A model generated the notes under the pieces. The model saw only the letters and a program-made list of their open reading frames with translations. It was not told the origin of the DNA and did no database searches. From Mixta sp031457955 (lineage in GTDB: Bacteria > Pseudomonadota > Gammaproteobacteria > Enterobacterales > Enterobacteriaceae): a stretch of 64,000 nucleotides of DNA. The stretch is taken from contig NZ_JAVDXN010000002.1 in assembly GCF_031457955.1 (NCBI RefSeq), forward strand, positions 62,001-126,000, read 5' to 3'. This document shows, piece after piece, positions 26,569-35,367 of the stretch; position 1 is the stretch's first letter; each line of letters opens with the position of its first letter. The position numbers and the translations under genes were made by a program.

Positions 26569-26587
26569 GACTCACCTCGGGTATATA

Positions 26588-26603
26588 CTGTATTTTTATA
26601 CAG
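26588..26603 (-). promoter_or_regulatory. LexA-type operator of yebG
   Basis: CTGTATTTTTATACAG agrees with the LexA consensus CTGT-N8-ACAG and sits just upstream of yebG, as in E. coli. Confidence 0.9.
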
Positions 26604-26648
26604 TATAACAGGCAAAATCCTGAGATCAAGTTTTCCTGACGGCTGTCA

Positions 26649-26664
26649 GCGCAAACGTTTTCGT
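26649..26664 (+). promoter_or_regulatory. PurR-type operator of purT
   Basis: GCGCAAACGTTTTCGT matches the PurR palindrome ACGCAAACGTTTGCGT at 14 of 16 positions, 45 bp upstream of purT. Confidence 0.8.
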
Positions 26665-26708
26665 ATATACTGCGCGCGTTTTTACTCTTCACTTTTCAGG
26701 TAGGTACT

Positions 26709-27887
26709 ATGACGATTCTTGGAACGGCGCTGCGTCCCGGCGCGACGCGTGTGATGCTGTTGGGTTCAGGCGAACTGGGCAAAGAAGTGGCCATTGAATG
26801 TCAGCGTTTAGGCGTTGAAGTGATTGCCGTGGATCGCTATGCCGATGCGCCAGCGATGCATGTCGCCCACCGCAGCCATGTGATTAATATGCTGGATGGC
26901 GCGGCGCTGAAAGCGCTGATTGCTCAGGAGCGTCCCGATTATGTGGTGCCGGAAATTGAAGCGATCGCCACAGATATGCTGATTGAGCTGGAGCAACAGG
27001 GACAGCGCGTGGTGCCCACCGCTCAGGCGGCGCGTCTTACCATGAATCGTGAAGGTATCCGCCGTCTGGCGGCTGAAACGCTGGCTTTGCCCACCTCCAG
27101 CTATCGCTTCGCCGATACGCAGCCCGCCTTTATCGCCGCAGCGGAAGAGATCGGTTTTCCCTGCATCGTGAAGCCGGTGATGAGTTCTTCCGGCAAAGGT
27201 CAGAGCTTCGTACGTGAGGCGTCCCAGCTGGAACAGGCGTGGATCTACGCACAACAGGGTGGACGCGCCGGGGCCGGAAAAGTGATTATCGAAGGCGTGG
27301 TAAAATTTGATTTTGAAATTACCCTGCTTACCGTCAGCGCCGCAGACGGCATTCATTTTTGCGCGCCGATTGGTCATCGTCAGGAGGATGGCGATTATCG
27401 TGAATCCTGGCAGCCGCAACAGATGAGCCCGCAGGCATTAGCGCGCGCCCAACAGATCGCTGGCGACGTCGTGAAAGCGCTGGGCGGCTTTGGCTTATTT
27501 GGCGTGGAGCTGTTTGTCTGCGGCGATGAAGTGGTTTTCAGCGAGGTGTCGCCGCGCCCGCACGATACCGGCATGGTTACGCTGATTTCGCAGGATCTCT
27601 CCGAGTTCGCCCTGCATGTGCGCGCCTTTCTAGGCCTGCCGATCGGCGCGATTCGTCAGTATGGCCCGGCGGCATCAGCGGTTATTCTGCCGGCGCTGCG
27701 CAGCAATAACGTCAGCTATGGCGAAGTGGAAAATGCATTGGGCGCCGGGCAGCAGCTGCGGCTGTTTGCGAAACCGGAAATCGACGGCAAACGTCGGATG
27801 GGCGTGGCGCTGGCCACGGCGGAAAACGTCGAGGAGGCGGTAACGCGCGCGGTTGCCGCGGCGGCGGCCGTCAGGGTTAGCGGTTAA
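26709..27887 (+). CDS. purT: Formate-dependent GAR transformylase PurT
   Basis: Makes formyl-GAR from GAR, formate and ATP in purine synthesis. The 392-residue ATP-grasp protein begins TILGTALRPGATRVMLLGSG. It has the phosphate loop SSSGKGQSFV near residue 160 and the metal-binding end GVELFVCGDEVVFSEVSPRPHDTG. Length and sequence agree with E. coli. It is divergent from yebG, and the PurR-type box in between fits known control. Confidence 0.97.
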   Translation: MTILGTALRPGATRVMLLGSGELGKEVAIECQRLGVEVIAVDRYADAPAMHVAHRSHVINMLDGAALKALIAQERPDYVVPEIEAIATDMLIELEQQGQRVVPTAQAARLTMNREGIRRLAAETLALPTSSYRFADTQPAFIAAAEEIGFPCIVKPVMSSSGKGQSFVREASQLEQAWIYAQQGGRAGAGKVIIEGVVKFDFEITLLTVSAADGIHFCAPIGHRQEDGDYRESWQPQQMSPQALARAQQIAGDVVKALGGFGLFGVELFVCGDEVVFSEVSPRPHDTGMVTLISQDLSEFALHVRAFLGLPIGAIRQYGPAASAVILPALRSNNVSYGEVENALGAGQQLRLFAKPEIDGKRRMGVALATAENVEEAVTRAVAAAAAVRVSG

Positions 27888-27893
27888 CAAAAC

Positions 27894-27919
27894 ATGGCTC
27901 TCCCGCCGGGGAGAGCCAT
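27894..27919. terminator. Bidirectional terminator between purT and eda
   Basis: ATGGCTCTCC, loop CGCC, GGGAGAGCCAT gives a strong symmetrical hairpin between the convergent genes. Confidence 0.7.
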
Positions 27920-27924
27920 CATGC

Positions 27925-28563
27925 TTAGCGAGCGCCCGCTACCGCTTCACGCGCCAAATCGGTAATGCGCTGATAATCGCCGCTTTCCAGCGCATCGTTG
28001 GGCACCAGCCAGGAGCCGCCGATGCACAGCACGCTTTTCAGCGCCAGGTAATCACGGTAATTTTTCGGCGAGATACCGCCGGTTGGGCAGAAACGCACCT
28101 GCGGGAACGGTCCGCCGATCGCCTGTAACGCTTTTACGCCGCCGTTGGCTTCCGCCGGGAAGAATTTAAACTCGCGCAGGCCATACTGCATACCGGTCAT
28201 TAATTCAGACACGGTGCTGATACCGGGAATCAACGGAACGCTGCCTTCCACGGCCGCCTGCAATAACGGTTCCGTGATGCCGGGGCTGATAACAAACTGC
28301 GCGCCCGCTGCGGTCACTTCCGCCAGCTGCTGCGGATTGATCACCGTTCCGGCGCCGACGATGGCGTCCGGCACTTCCTGAATAATCGCTTTCAGCGCAT
28401 CCATTGCGACCGGCGTACGCAGCGTAACTTCCAGTACGCGCACGCCGCCCGCCACCAGCGCCTTCGCCATCGGCACCGCATGTTCCAGTTTATTCACTAC
28501 GATAACCGGCACCACTGGCCCGGTGGTCAGGATCGATTCGGCACTTGTTTTCCAGTTTTTCAT
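27925..28563 (-). CDS. eda: KDPG/KHG aldolase
   Basis: Cleaves 2-keto-3-deoxy-6-phosphogluconate to pyruvate and glyceraldehyde-3-phosphate; also acts on 4-hydroxy-2-oxoglutarate and oxaloacetate. Starts at ATG 28563 (MKNWKTSAESILTTGPVVPV) after AGGAGAAAG, 212 residues. The Schiff-base lysine lies in EFKFFPAEANGG, and catalytic Glu in RVLEVTLRT. In E. coli edd lies upstream and is cotranscribed, but here zwf follows after 206 bp with its own terminator and edd is absent. Confidence 0.96.
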   Translation of the reverse strand: MKNWKTSAESILTTGPVVPVIVVNKLEHAVPMAKALVAGGVRVLEVTLRTPVAMDALKAIIQEVPDAIVGAGTVINPQQLAEVTAAGAQFVISPGITEPLLQAAVEGSVPLIPGISTVSELMTGMQYGLREFKFFPAEANGGVKALQAIGGPFPQVRFCPTGGISPKNYRDYLALKSVLCIGGSWLVPNDALESGDYQRITDLAREAVAGAR

Positions 28564-28728
28564 CGTACTTTCTCCTGTCAGGCCAGCGAACCATCCGACC
28601 ACTGGCAAAAATGGCGCATCCGCGCGGCAAAGAAACGGTGATTACCATACCTGATCTTTAGCGCAGGCGTCCACGTGCTTAAGCATTTTTTGAAACTGCG
28701 GTTCATTTTTTTCAACGTTTTTACAACG

Positions 28729-28756
28729 CAAAAAAAAGCCCGCATTACGCGGGCTT
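28729..28756 (-). terminator. Terminator of zwf
   Basis: On the minus strand AAGCCCGCG, loop TAAT, GCGGGCTT followed by TTTTTT, 14 bp after the zwf stop; it separates zwf from eda. Confidence 0.85.
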
Positions 28757-28769
28757 AACAGCTTTTGAC

Positions 28770-30245
28770 TTATTCGAACTCGTTCCAGGAACGGCCATCG
28801 CGGGTGATCATCGCCACGGAAGCAACGGGCCCCCAGGTGCCCGCCTGATAAGGCTTAGGCGCGTCGTTATCCGCCGCCCAGGCATCAACAATGGAATCGA
28901 CCCATTTCCATGCCGCTTCCACCTCATCACGGCGCACAAACAGCGCCTGAATGCCGCGCATACTTTCCAGCAGCAGGCGCTCGTAGGCATCGGCCAGATG
29001 GGACTGGTTAAAGGTTTCTGAGTAGCTCAGATCCAGCTTGGTGGTTTGCAGATTATGTTTATGATCGAGTCCCGGCACCTTGTTCAGGATTTCGATATCC
29101 ACCCCTTCATCCGGCTGCAGACGAATGGTTAGCTTGTTCTGCGGCAGCTCCTGCCAGGATTCTTTAAACAGGTTCATTTCCGGGTTTTTGAAATAGACCA
29201 CCACTTCCGAACATTTGGTCGGCAGGCGCTTACCGGTACGCAGGTAGAAAGGCACGCCAGCCCAGCGCCAGTTATCGATATCAACGCGAATAGAAACGAA
29301 GGTTTCGGTATTGCTGGTTTTGTTGGCGCCCTCTTCTTCCAGGTAGCCCGGCACTTTTTTGCCCTGCACAAATCCGGCGGTGTACTGGCCGCGCACCGTT
29401 TTATCGCGCACGTTGCTGTGGTCGATGCGGCGCAGCGAGCGCAGCACTTTTACTTTTTCATCACGAATGCTGTCGGCGCTGAGATCGGACGGCGGCGACA
29501 TGGCAATCATGGTCAGCACCTGCAACAGGTGGTTCTGGATCATATCGCGCATCTGACCGGCTTTATCAAAATAGCCCCAGCGCCCTTCGATACCGACTTC
29601 TTCCGCTACGGTAATTTGCACGTGATCGATGGTGCGGTTATCCCAGTTATTGGCAAACAGGGAGTTAGCAAAGCGCAGCGCCAGCAGGTTCAGTACCGTT
29701 TCTTTACCCAGGTAGTGGTCGATACGGAACACCTGGCACTCTTCAAAATATTCACCAACCTGATCGTTGATTTCCTGAGAGGTTTCCAGCGAGGTGCCGA
29801 GCGGTTTTTCCATCACTACGCGCGCGGGCTTAGCGTTCAGCTTCGCCTGTCCCAACCCTTTGCAGATAGCGCCGAAGGTGCTGGGCGGCATGGCAAAATA
29901 GTTGATGGTGACGCGGTTTTGTTGGTCCAGCATTTTACCCAGGCGTGGGAAATGCGAGGTATCGTTAACGTCCAGGTTACAAAAATCGAGGCGGCCGCTG
30001 AGGCGATCCCACAGCGCTTCGTCGATTTTTTCTTTCATAAAGGTTTCCAGCGCTTCACGTACCACTTTGGTGTACGCCGCCTTATCCCATTCCGCGCGGC
30101 CAACGCCGATAATGCGGCTCTCTTCATGAATCTGCCCTGCCTTTTCCAGCTGATACAGGGAAGGCAGAAGTTTACGGCGCGCAAGGTCGCCTTTCGCACC
30201 GAAAATAACCAGATCGCATGCCTGGGCTGTTTGTGTTACCGCCAT
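28770..30245 (-). CDS. zwf: Glucose-6-phosphate 1-dehydrogenase
   Basis: First enzyme of the pentose phosphate pathway; oxidises glucose-6-phosphate with NADP. The 491-residue protein has the nucleotide loop FGAKGDLARRKLLPSL near residue 15 and the active-site motif RIDHYLGKE near residue 175. Same length as E. coli. A HexR-type box lies about 65 bp upstream of the start, and the hexR gene is divergent. Confidence 0.97.
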   Translation of the reverse strand: MAVTQTAQACDLVIFGAKGDLARRKLLPSLYQLEKAGQIHEESRIIGVGRAEWDKAAYTKVVREALETFMKEKIDEALWDRLSGRLDFCNLDVNDTSHFPRLGKMLDQQNRVTINYFAMPPSTFGAICKGLGQAKLNAKPARVVMEKPLGTSLETSQEINDQVGEYFEECQVFRIDHYLGKETVLNLLALRFANSLFANNWDNRTIDHVQITVAEEVGIEGRWGYFDKAGQMRDMIQNHLLQVLTMIAMSPPSDLSADSIRDEKVKVLRSLRRIDHSNVRDKTVRGQYTAGFVQGKKVPGYLEEEGANKTSNTETFVSIRVDIDNWRWAGVPFYLRTGKRLPTKCSEVVVYFKNPEMNLFKESWQELPQNKLTIRLQPDEGVDIEILNKVPGLDHKHNLQTTKLDLSYSETFNQSHLADAYERLLLESMRGIQALFVRRDEVEAAWKWVDSIVDAWAADNDAPKPYQAGTWGPVASVAMITRDGRSWNEFE

Positions 30246-30307
30246 TCTTATCTCCTCGTTGCAGGATGAGTCGGGTCCGGGATGATCCGCGCTAACCCAG
30301 CTCTTAT

Positions 30308-30322
30308 TGTAATTTTATTTCA
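30308..30322 (-). promoter_or_regulatory. Candidate HexR box upstream of zwf
   Basis: TGTAATTTTATTTCA agrees with the HexR palindrome TGTAATTAAATTACA at 12 of 15 positions and stands between zwf and hexR. Confidence 0.6.
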
Positions 30323-30604
30323 GCACAATGTACTGTGTTTGATCGACGCGGGTAAACCAGCGCCCGCTCCTTTTGCCATAAACGGTTATTTTAACAACGC
30401 TCTGCGTGCTTTTGCGGCGCGTTAATCCCTGTAAAAAATATGGCTTTTCACAACGAAATCAGACACAGCTCATATTCTGGCAAAAAACGTCAGGTCAGGT
30501 TTTACCAGCGCTGCCCTGGGACGGCTATAGCGCGGTATATTCGCAGTAAACCGCCATTGGATGCACCTTTATATGAAATTGACAAAAGTGATGAGCGTTA
30601 GCGC

Positions 30605-31477
30605 ATGAACAATATGTTGGAGAAAATTCAGTCGCAGCTTCCCTTTCTCAGTAAATCCGAACGCAAAGTCGCCGCCGTGGTGCTCGCCGCGCCAGAGATG
30701 ACGATTCACTCCAGCATCGCGCTGTTGGCCGCCGCCGCTGAAGTCAGCGATCCTACGGTAAACCGCTTTTGCCATCGCCTGCAAACCAAAGGCTTTCCCG
30801 ATTTTAAACTGCAGCTGGCGCAAAGCCTGGCGACCGGCACGCCCTGGGTAAGCCGTAACATTGATGAGCATGATGCGGTAGAGATCTATAGCGACAAGAT
30901 TTTCCAGTCAGCGCTGGCCGGTCTGGAGCAGGTGCGTCAACGCCTGGATATGCGCGCCATTCAGCGTGCTGTCGAGGTGCTGGCGACGGCGAAAAAAATC
31001 AGCTTTTTCGGGCTGGGCGCTTCGGCGGTAGTGGCGCACGACGCCATGAATAAATTTTTCCGTTTTAACGTGCCGGTTTTCTGTTCCGATGACGTGATGA
31101 TGCAGCGCATGAGCTGTATTAACAGCGGCGCGGGCGATGTCGTGGTGCTGATTTCCCATACCGGCCGCACGAAATCGCTGCCGGAGCTGGCACAGCTGGC
31201 GCGCGAAAACGGCGCGGTGGTGCTGGCGCTGACTGCTTCCAGCTCGCCGCTGGCGCAGGAGGCCTCGCTGCTGCTGGCGCTGGACGTAGCGGAAGATACC
31301 GATATTTATATGCCGATGGTGTCGCGTATGGCGCAGCTGATGCTGATTGATGTGCTGGCGACCGGTTTTACGCTGCATCACGGCACCAGCCTGCGTGCGA
31401 ACCTCAAACGGGTCAAAGAAGCGTTAAAACCGTCGCGGCTGGATAAAGAGAGCGATCCGTTCCCCATCCAGCGTTAA
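30605..31477 (+). CDS. hexR: Central-carbon regulator HexR (RpiR family)
   Basis: A repressor that responds to 2-keto-3-deoxy-6-phosphogluconate and controls zwf, eda and others. The 290 residues begin MNNMLEKIQSQLPFLSKSER, with a helix-turn-helix around SDPTVNRFCHRLQTKGFPDF, then a SIS sugar-phosphate domain (FFGLGASAVVAHDAMNKF, LISHTGRTKS). It lies divergent to zwf and upstream of pykA, the enterobacterial arrangement. Loss of edd makes its ligand source here an open question. Confidence 0.94.
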   Translation: MNNMLEKIQSQLPFLSKSERKVAAVVLAAPEMTIHSSIALLAAAAEVSDPTVNRFCHRLQTKGFPDFKLQLAQSLATGTPWVSRNIDEHDAVEIYSDKIFQSALAGLEQVRQRLDMRAIQRAVEVLATAKKISFFGLGASAVVAHDAMNKFFRFNVPVFCSDDVMMQRMSCINSGAGDVVVLISHTGRTKSLPELAQLARENGAVVLALTASSSPLAQEASLLLALDVAEDTDIYMPMVSRMAQLMLIDVLATGFTLHHGTSLRANLKRVKEALKPSRLDKESDPFPIQR

Positions 31478-31787
31478 GCAGGCCCTCGCGCGCCTTGAAA
31501 GATAACTTGCCACAAGCGCCCATTGTTCGCTGCTCTTCCCGCCGCTGCGGTGCGCTAAACTTGTCGCTTATCAACGAAGTTTTTCTTCAGCGCGAGCGAA
31601 GGGTGACTTTAGCAGCCGGTGTCAGTATTGTATTTGGCGAACAGGAAAACGTCTTTAACTCTGGCCTGGCATCGCCGCCAGCGGTAACAGAAAGGAAAAT
31701 GAATCTGCAGTTAGATCAATAATCATAAACAGAACATGCATACTTACTCTACGCCTCATTCAGGTTTCTACACCTTAAGGAAAACCC
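31478..31787. other. hexR-pykA intergenic region
   Basis: About 310 bp with the pykA promoter and leader. No convincing coding frame; the ribosome-binding site TAAGGAAAA for pykA is at its right end. Confidence 0.5.
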
Positions 31788-33230
31788 ATGACTCGACGTC
31801 TCAGAAGAACCAAAATCGTGACCACGTTAGGCCCTGCCACCGACCGCGACAATAATCTGGAAAAGATCATTGCCGCCGGGGCTAACGTAGTACGACTGAA
31901 CTTCTCCCACGGCACGCCAGAAGATCACCAGCTGCGTGCGGATAAAGTACGCGAAATTGCAGCCAAGCTGGGTCGCCACGTCGCCATTCTCGGCGATCTG
32001 CAGGGGCCGAAAATTCGCGTTTCAACGTTTAAAGAAGGGAAAATTTTTCTCAGCGTTGGCGATCGCTTCCTGCTTGATGCGAGTCTGGGCAAAGGTGAAG
32101 GCGATAAAGAAAAAGTGGGTATCGACTATAAAGGCCTGCCGGAAGATGTGGTGCCGGGTGATGTGCTGCTGCTGGATGATGGTCGCGTCCAGCTGAAAGT
32201 GCTGGAAGTGCGCGAAAGCAAAGTGTTTACCGAAGTCACCGTCGGCGGCCCGCTTTCCAATAATAAAGGCATTAACAAACTGGGCGGCGGTCTCTCTGCC
32301 GAAGCGCTAACCGAAAAAGATAAAGCGGACATCAACACCGCCGCAAAAATCGGCGTCGATTATCTGGCGGTTTCTTTCCCGCGCTGCGGCGAAGATCTCA
32401 ACACCGCGCGCCGTCTGGCGCAGGAAGCGGGCAGCGATGCGAAAATTGTCGCCAAGGTTGAACGCGCTGAAGCGGTCTCCAGCCAGGACGCAATGGACGA
32501 TATCATTCTCGCTTCCGACGTGGTGATGGTGGCCCGTGGCGACCTTGGCGTGGAAATCGGCGACCCGGAGCTGGTGGGTATCCAGAAAGCGTTGATTCGT
32601 CGCGCCCGTCAGCTGAACCGCGCGGTGATCACCGCGACGCAGATGATGGAATCAATGATTACCAATCCAATGCCGACGCGCGCGGAAGTAATGGATGTCG
32701 CCAATGCGGTGCTGGATGGCACCGATGCGGTCATGCTGTCAGCTGAAACCGCGGCGGGTCAGTATCCGGCGGAAACCGTTAGCGCGATGGCGAAAGTTTG
32801 TCTGGGCGCGGAAAAAGTGCCCAGCATTAACGTGTCGAAACATCGCCTGGAAGTGCAGTTCGATAACGTTGAAGAAGCGATTGCGATGTCGGCGATGTAT
32901 GCCGCCAACCATCTGCAGGGCGTTACGGCGATTATTACCATGACCGAATCGGGCCGTACTGCGCTGATGACCTCACGCATTACTTCCGGGCTGCCGATTT
33001 TCGCGATGTCGCGTCACGAACGTACGCTTAATCTGACGGCGCTCTATCGTGGCGTGACGCCGGTCTATTTTGACAGCAATAATGACGGCGTAGCCGCCGC
33101 GCATGATGCGATCAACCTGCTGCGCGACAAAGGCTTTTTAGTCTCTGGCGATCTGGTTATTGTCACTCAGGGTGATGTGATGGCTACCACCGGCACCACT
33201 AACACCAGCCGCGTGTTACGCGTCGAGTAA
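31788..33230 (+). CDS. pykA: Pyruvate kinase II
   Basis: Converts phosphoenolpyruvate and ADP to pyruvate and ATP. The 480-residue enzyme has the usual barrel motifs: TLGPATDRDNNL, RLNFSHGTPEDH, the catalytic segment IVAKVERAEAV, and VMVARGDLGVEIG, followed by MMESMI. Length equals E. coli PykA. The type II (AMP-activated) assignment rests on location between hexR and lpxM and on sequence. Confidence 0.97.
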   Translation: MTRRLRRTKIVTTLGPATDRDNNLEKIIAAGANVVRLNFSHGTPEDHQLRADKVREIAAKLGRHVAILGDLQGPKIRVSTFKEGKIFLSVGDRFLLDASLGKGEGDKEKVGIDYKGLPEDVVPGDVLLLDDGRVQLKVLEVRESKVFTEVTVGGPLSNNKGINKLGGGLSAEALTEKDKADINTAAKIGVDYLAVSFPRCGEDLNTARRLAQEAGSDAKIVAKVERAEAVSSQDAMDDIILASDVVMVARGDLGVEIGDPELVGIQKALIRRARQLNRAVITATQMMESMITNPMPTRAEVMDVANAVLDGTDAVMLSAETAAGQYPAETVSAMAKVCLGAEKVPSINVSKHRLEVQFDNVEEAIAMSAMYAANHLQGVTAIITMTESGRTALMTSRITSGLPIFAMSRHERTLNLTALYRGVTPVYFDSNNDGVAAAHDAINLLRDKGFLVSGDLVIVTQGDVMATTGTTNTSRVLRVE

Positions 33231-33237
33231 TCTCTGC

Positions 33238-33267
33238 CAGCTGCCGCCCTGACGCGGCAGCTGTTTT
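33238..33267 (+). terminator. Terminator of pykA
   Basis: CAGCTGCCGC, loop CCTGAC, GCGGCAGCTG then TTTTATT, 8 bp after the stop. Confidence 0.85.
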
Positions 33268-33538
33268 ATTGCCCGCTTGCTGTTTTCCTGTCGCCGCTTC
33301 TTGCTCGCCCGTTATCTTACCTGTTGGATTGCTTTTCTGCCTGCTCGCCTGTTTCCTTATGCTCGCCCGTTTTTTCCTGCTTACCCGTTGTTCTGCATGC
33401 TTGCCTGTTTACTGTCTGCTTGCGTCAAAATACCCGCGCTCCCTCCCCTTTCCCGCCGTTTTTGAGACGGCTCAATGTGATCTTCGTCACACTTTAAATA
33501 TTAATAACACTTATAACTTAACTGTCACCAAAATCCTA

Positions 33539-33567
33539 TTGAATGATAATGATTGCTATTTATAATC
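33539..33567 (+). promoter_or_regulatory. Promoter of the dfo operon with overlapping Fur-type box
   Basis: TTGAAT (33539) and TATAAT (33561) are spaced by 16 bp. A Fur-like sequence GATAATGATTGCTATTTAT fills the spacer and overlaps the -10, matching 12 of 19 consensus positions (best in the first half). This is the layout expected for iron repression. Confidence 0.75.
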
Positions 33568-33803
33568 GCATTTACATTCTCAACAGCAGCATTTAATTAA
33601 CAAAAGCGGGCCATAACCGCATAAAAAGGAGGTTTATCTGCATCAGATGGCTACTCCTCTGTTTTTGATTAATTTCGGGTAAATGCTTTTACCCACAAAG
33701 ACATTAGATAATTTGAACTGATGCCATACAGCATCAGGCGTACAGGGCCGTCATATTTTCAGTGACGGTACGGGTTTCTTACGTCCAGAAAAAGGGTCAG
33801 GAA

Positions 33804-35360
33804 ATGGCTTTAGTTTCCGCAACAACGCAACATACCGCTTCAGAACAGGGTGAAACCTCATCCGCCAGCGGCAGCGAATTTTTCTTTAACGAGGCGCAGC
33901 TGGAGCAATATGCGCAACAAACCCTGAGCGCGCTGGCGCTGATTCGCCACCAGCTACAGCAGACTGAAAAGCCGTTTAGCGGCATCCTGCCGCACGAACT
34001 GGCGCCTGCCTTACGTCATATCGATCTGGAGCAGCCGCTGGGCGATACGCAAGCGGCGCTGAGCGAGCTGGCTGAGGTTTATCTGCGCGATGCGGTTTGG
34101 TTCCATCATCCAAAATATGTCGCCCACCTTAACTGCCCTATCGTTCTGCCTTCACTGCTGGCGGAACAGGTGATGAGCGCGGTTAACAGTTCGGTAGATA
34201 CCTGGGATCAAAGCGCAGGCGGCACCCTGATTGAACAGAAAGTAATTGACTGGACGCTACAGCGTATCGGCCTGCCCGCTGGCTCAGACGGTATTTTCAC
34301 CAGCGGCGGCACGCAGTCGAACCTGATGGCAATGCTGCTGGCGCGCGACAGCTGGTGCGTACGCCAACACCCGGAGCACCTGATTAAACAGCGTGGCTTA
34401 CCGCCTGAAGCAGGAAAATGGCGTATTTTCACCTCGAAAATGAGCCACTTCAGTATCCAGAAATCTACCGCGATTTTGGGTCTTGGCTATGATGCGGTGG
34501 TCGCTATCGATCACGATGAGCACTACCGTATGGATGCCGCCAAACTTGAGCAGGCGATTCAGCAGTGTCGTCAGGATGGCCTGATCCCGATTGCGGTGGT
34601 TGCCACAGCAGGCACCACCGATTTCGGCAGCATCGATCCGCTACAGGCGATCGGCGATATTTGTCGTCACTACCAGCTCTGGATGCATGTGGACGCCGCC
34701 TACGGCTGCGGGCTGCTGGTGTCGCCGCAGCATCGGGCGCGCCTGAAAGGCATTGAGCGCGCCGACTCCGTTACCGTGGATTATCACAAATCCTTCTTCC
34801 AGACCGTCAGCTGCGGCGCGTTCTTTGTGCGTGAAAGCCAGCACCTCAGTCATGTTACGGTACATGCCGACTACCTGAATCCGCTCAGCGCGCAGCAGGA
34901 AGGCACGCCGAACCTGGTGAATAAAAGCATTCAGACCACGCGTCGCTTTGATGCGCTGAAGATGTGGATGACGCTGCGGATCATGGGCGCACAGCAGCTG
35001 GGTAGCGCCTTTGACAGCGTACTGGCGCTGGCGCAGCAAACGCATCGCCTGTTACAGGCGCACCCGGCCATTGAGGTGCTGCATGCGCCTGAACTCACCA
35101 CTCAAGTGTTCCGCTATATTCCGCGTCCCGGCCTGCACGACGAGAAGGTCGATGAGATCAACGCGCAAATCCGCAAAGCGCTGTTCCGCTCAGGCAACGC
35201 GGTGGTGGCGGGGACCAAAGTCAACGGACGCCAGTATCTGAAATTTACCCTGCTCAATCCCAACACGCGCATCGCTGATATGGAAGATGTCATCGCGTTA
35301 ATCAGCCATTACGGGCGCGAACTGTCGCACAACACGCCGTTAAACGCTGCGAATCAGTAA
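33804..35360 (+). CDS. dfoJ: PLP-dependent decarboxylase for siderophore synthesis, DfoJ type
   Basis: Makes cadaverine from lysine as the first step of desferrioxamine synthesis. Group II PLP decarboxylase fold, 518 residues from ATG 33804 (MALVSATTQHTASEQGE) with an AGGA just upstream; an in-frame GTG at 33762 is less likely. Visible are the substrate loop TSGGTQSNLMAMLLAR, the PLP Asp/Ala strand HVDAAYGCG and the Schiff-base Lys in DYHKSFFQ. It heads the operon, 7 bp before dfoA. Confidence 0.9.
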   Translation: MALVSATTQHTASEQGETSSASGSEFFFNEAQLEQYAQQTLSALALIRHQLQQTEKPFSGILPHELAPALRHIDLEQPLGDTQAALSELAEVYLRDAVWFHHPKYVAHLNCPIVLPSLLAEQVMSAVNSSVDTWDQSAGGTLIEQKVIDWTLQRIGLPAGSDGIFTSGGTQSNLMAMLLARDSWCVRQHPEHLIKQRGLPPEAGKWRIFTSKMSHFSIQKSTAILGLGYDAVVAIDHDEHYRMDAAKLEQAIQQCRQDGLIPIAVVATAGTTDFGSIDPLQAIGDICRHYQLWMHVDAAYGCGLLVSPQHRARLKGIERADSVTVDYHKSFFQTVSCGAFFVRESQHLSHVTVHADYLNPLSAQQEGTPNLVNKSIQTTRRFDALKMWMTLRIMGAQQLGSAFDSVLALAQQTHRLLQAHPAIEVLHAPELTTQVFRYIPRPGLHDEKVDEINAQIRKALFRSGNAVVAGTKVNGRQYLKFTLLNPNTRIADMEDVIALISHYGRELSHNTPLNAANQ

Positions 35361-35367
35361 GGACATA

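Noticed and set aside
31495..31722. 75-residue frame between hexR and pykA
   Set aside because: No site, no recognisable product; region is the pykA leader.
33269..33565. 98-residue Cys/Leu-rich frame after pykA
   Set aside because: Low-complexity composition from CTTGCC-type runs, no ribosome-binding site; it runs into the dfo promoter.
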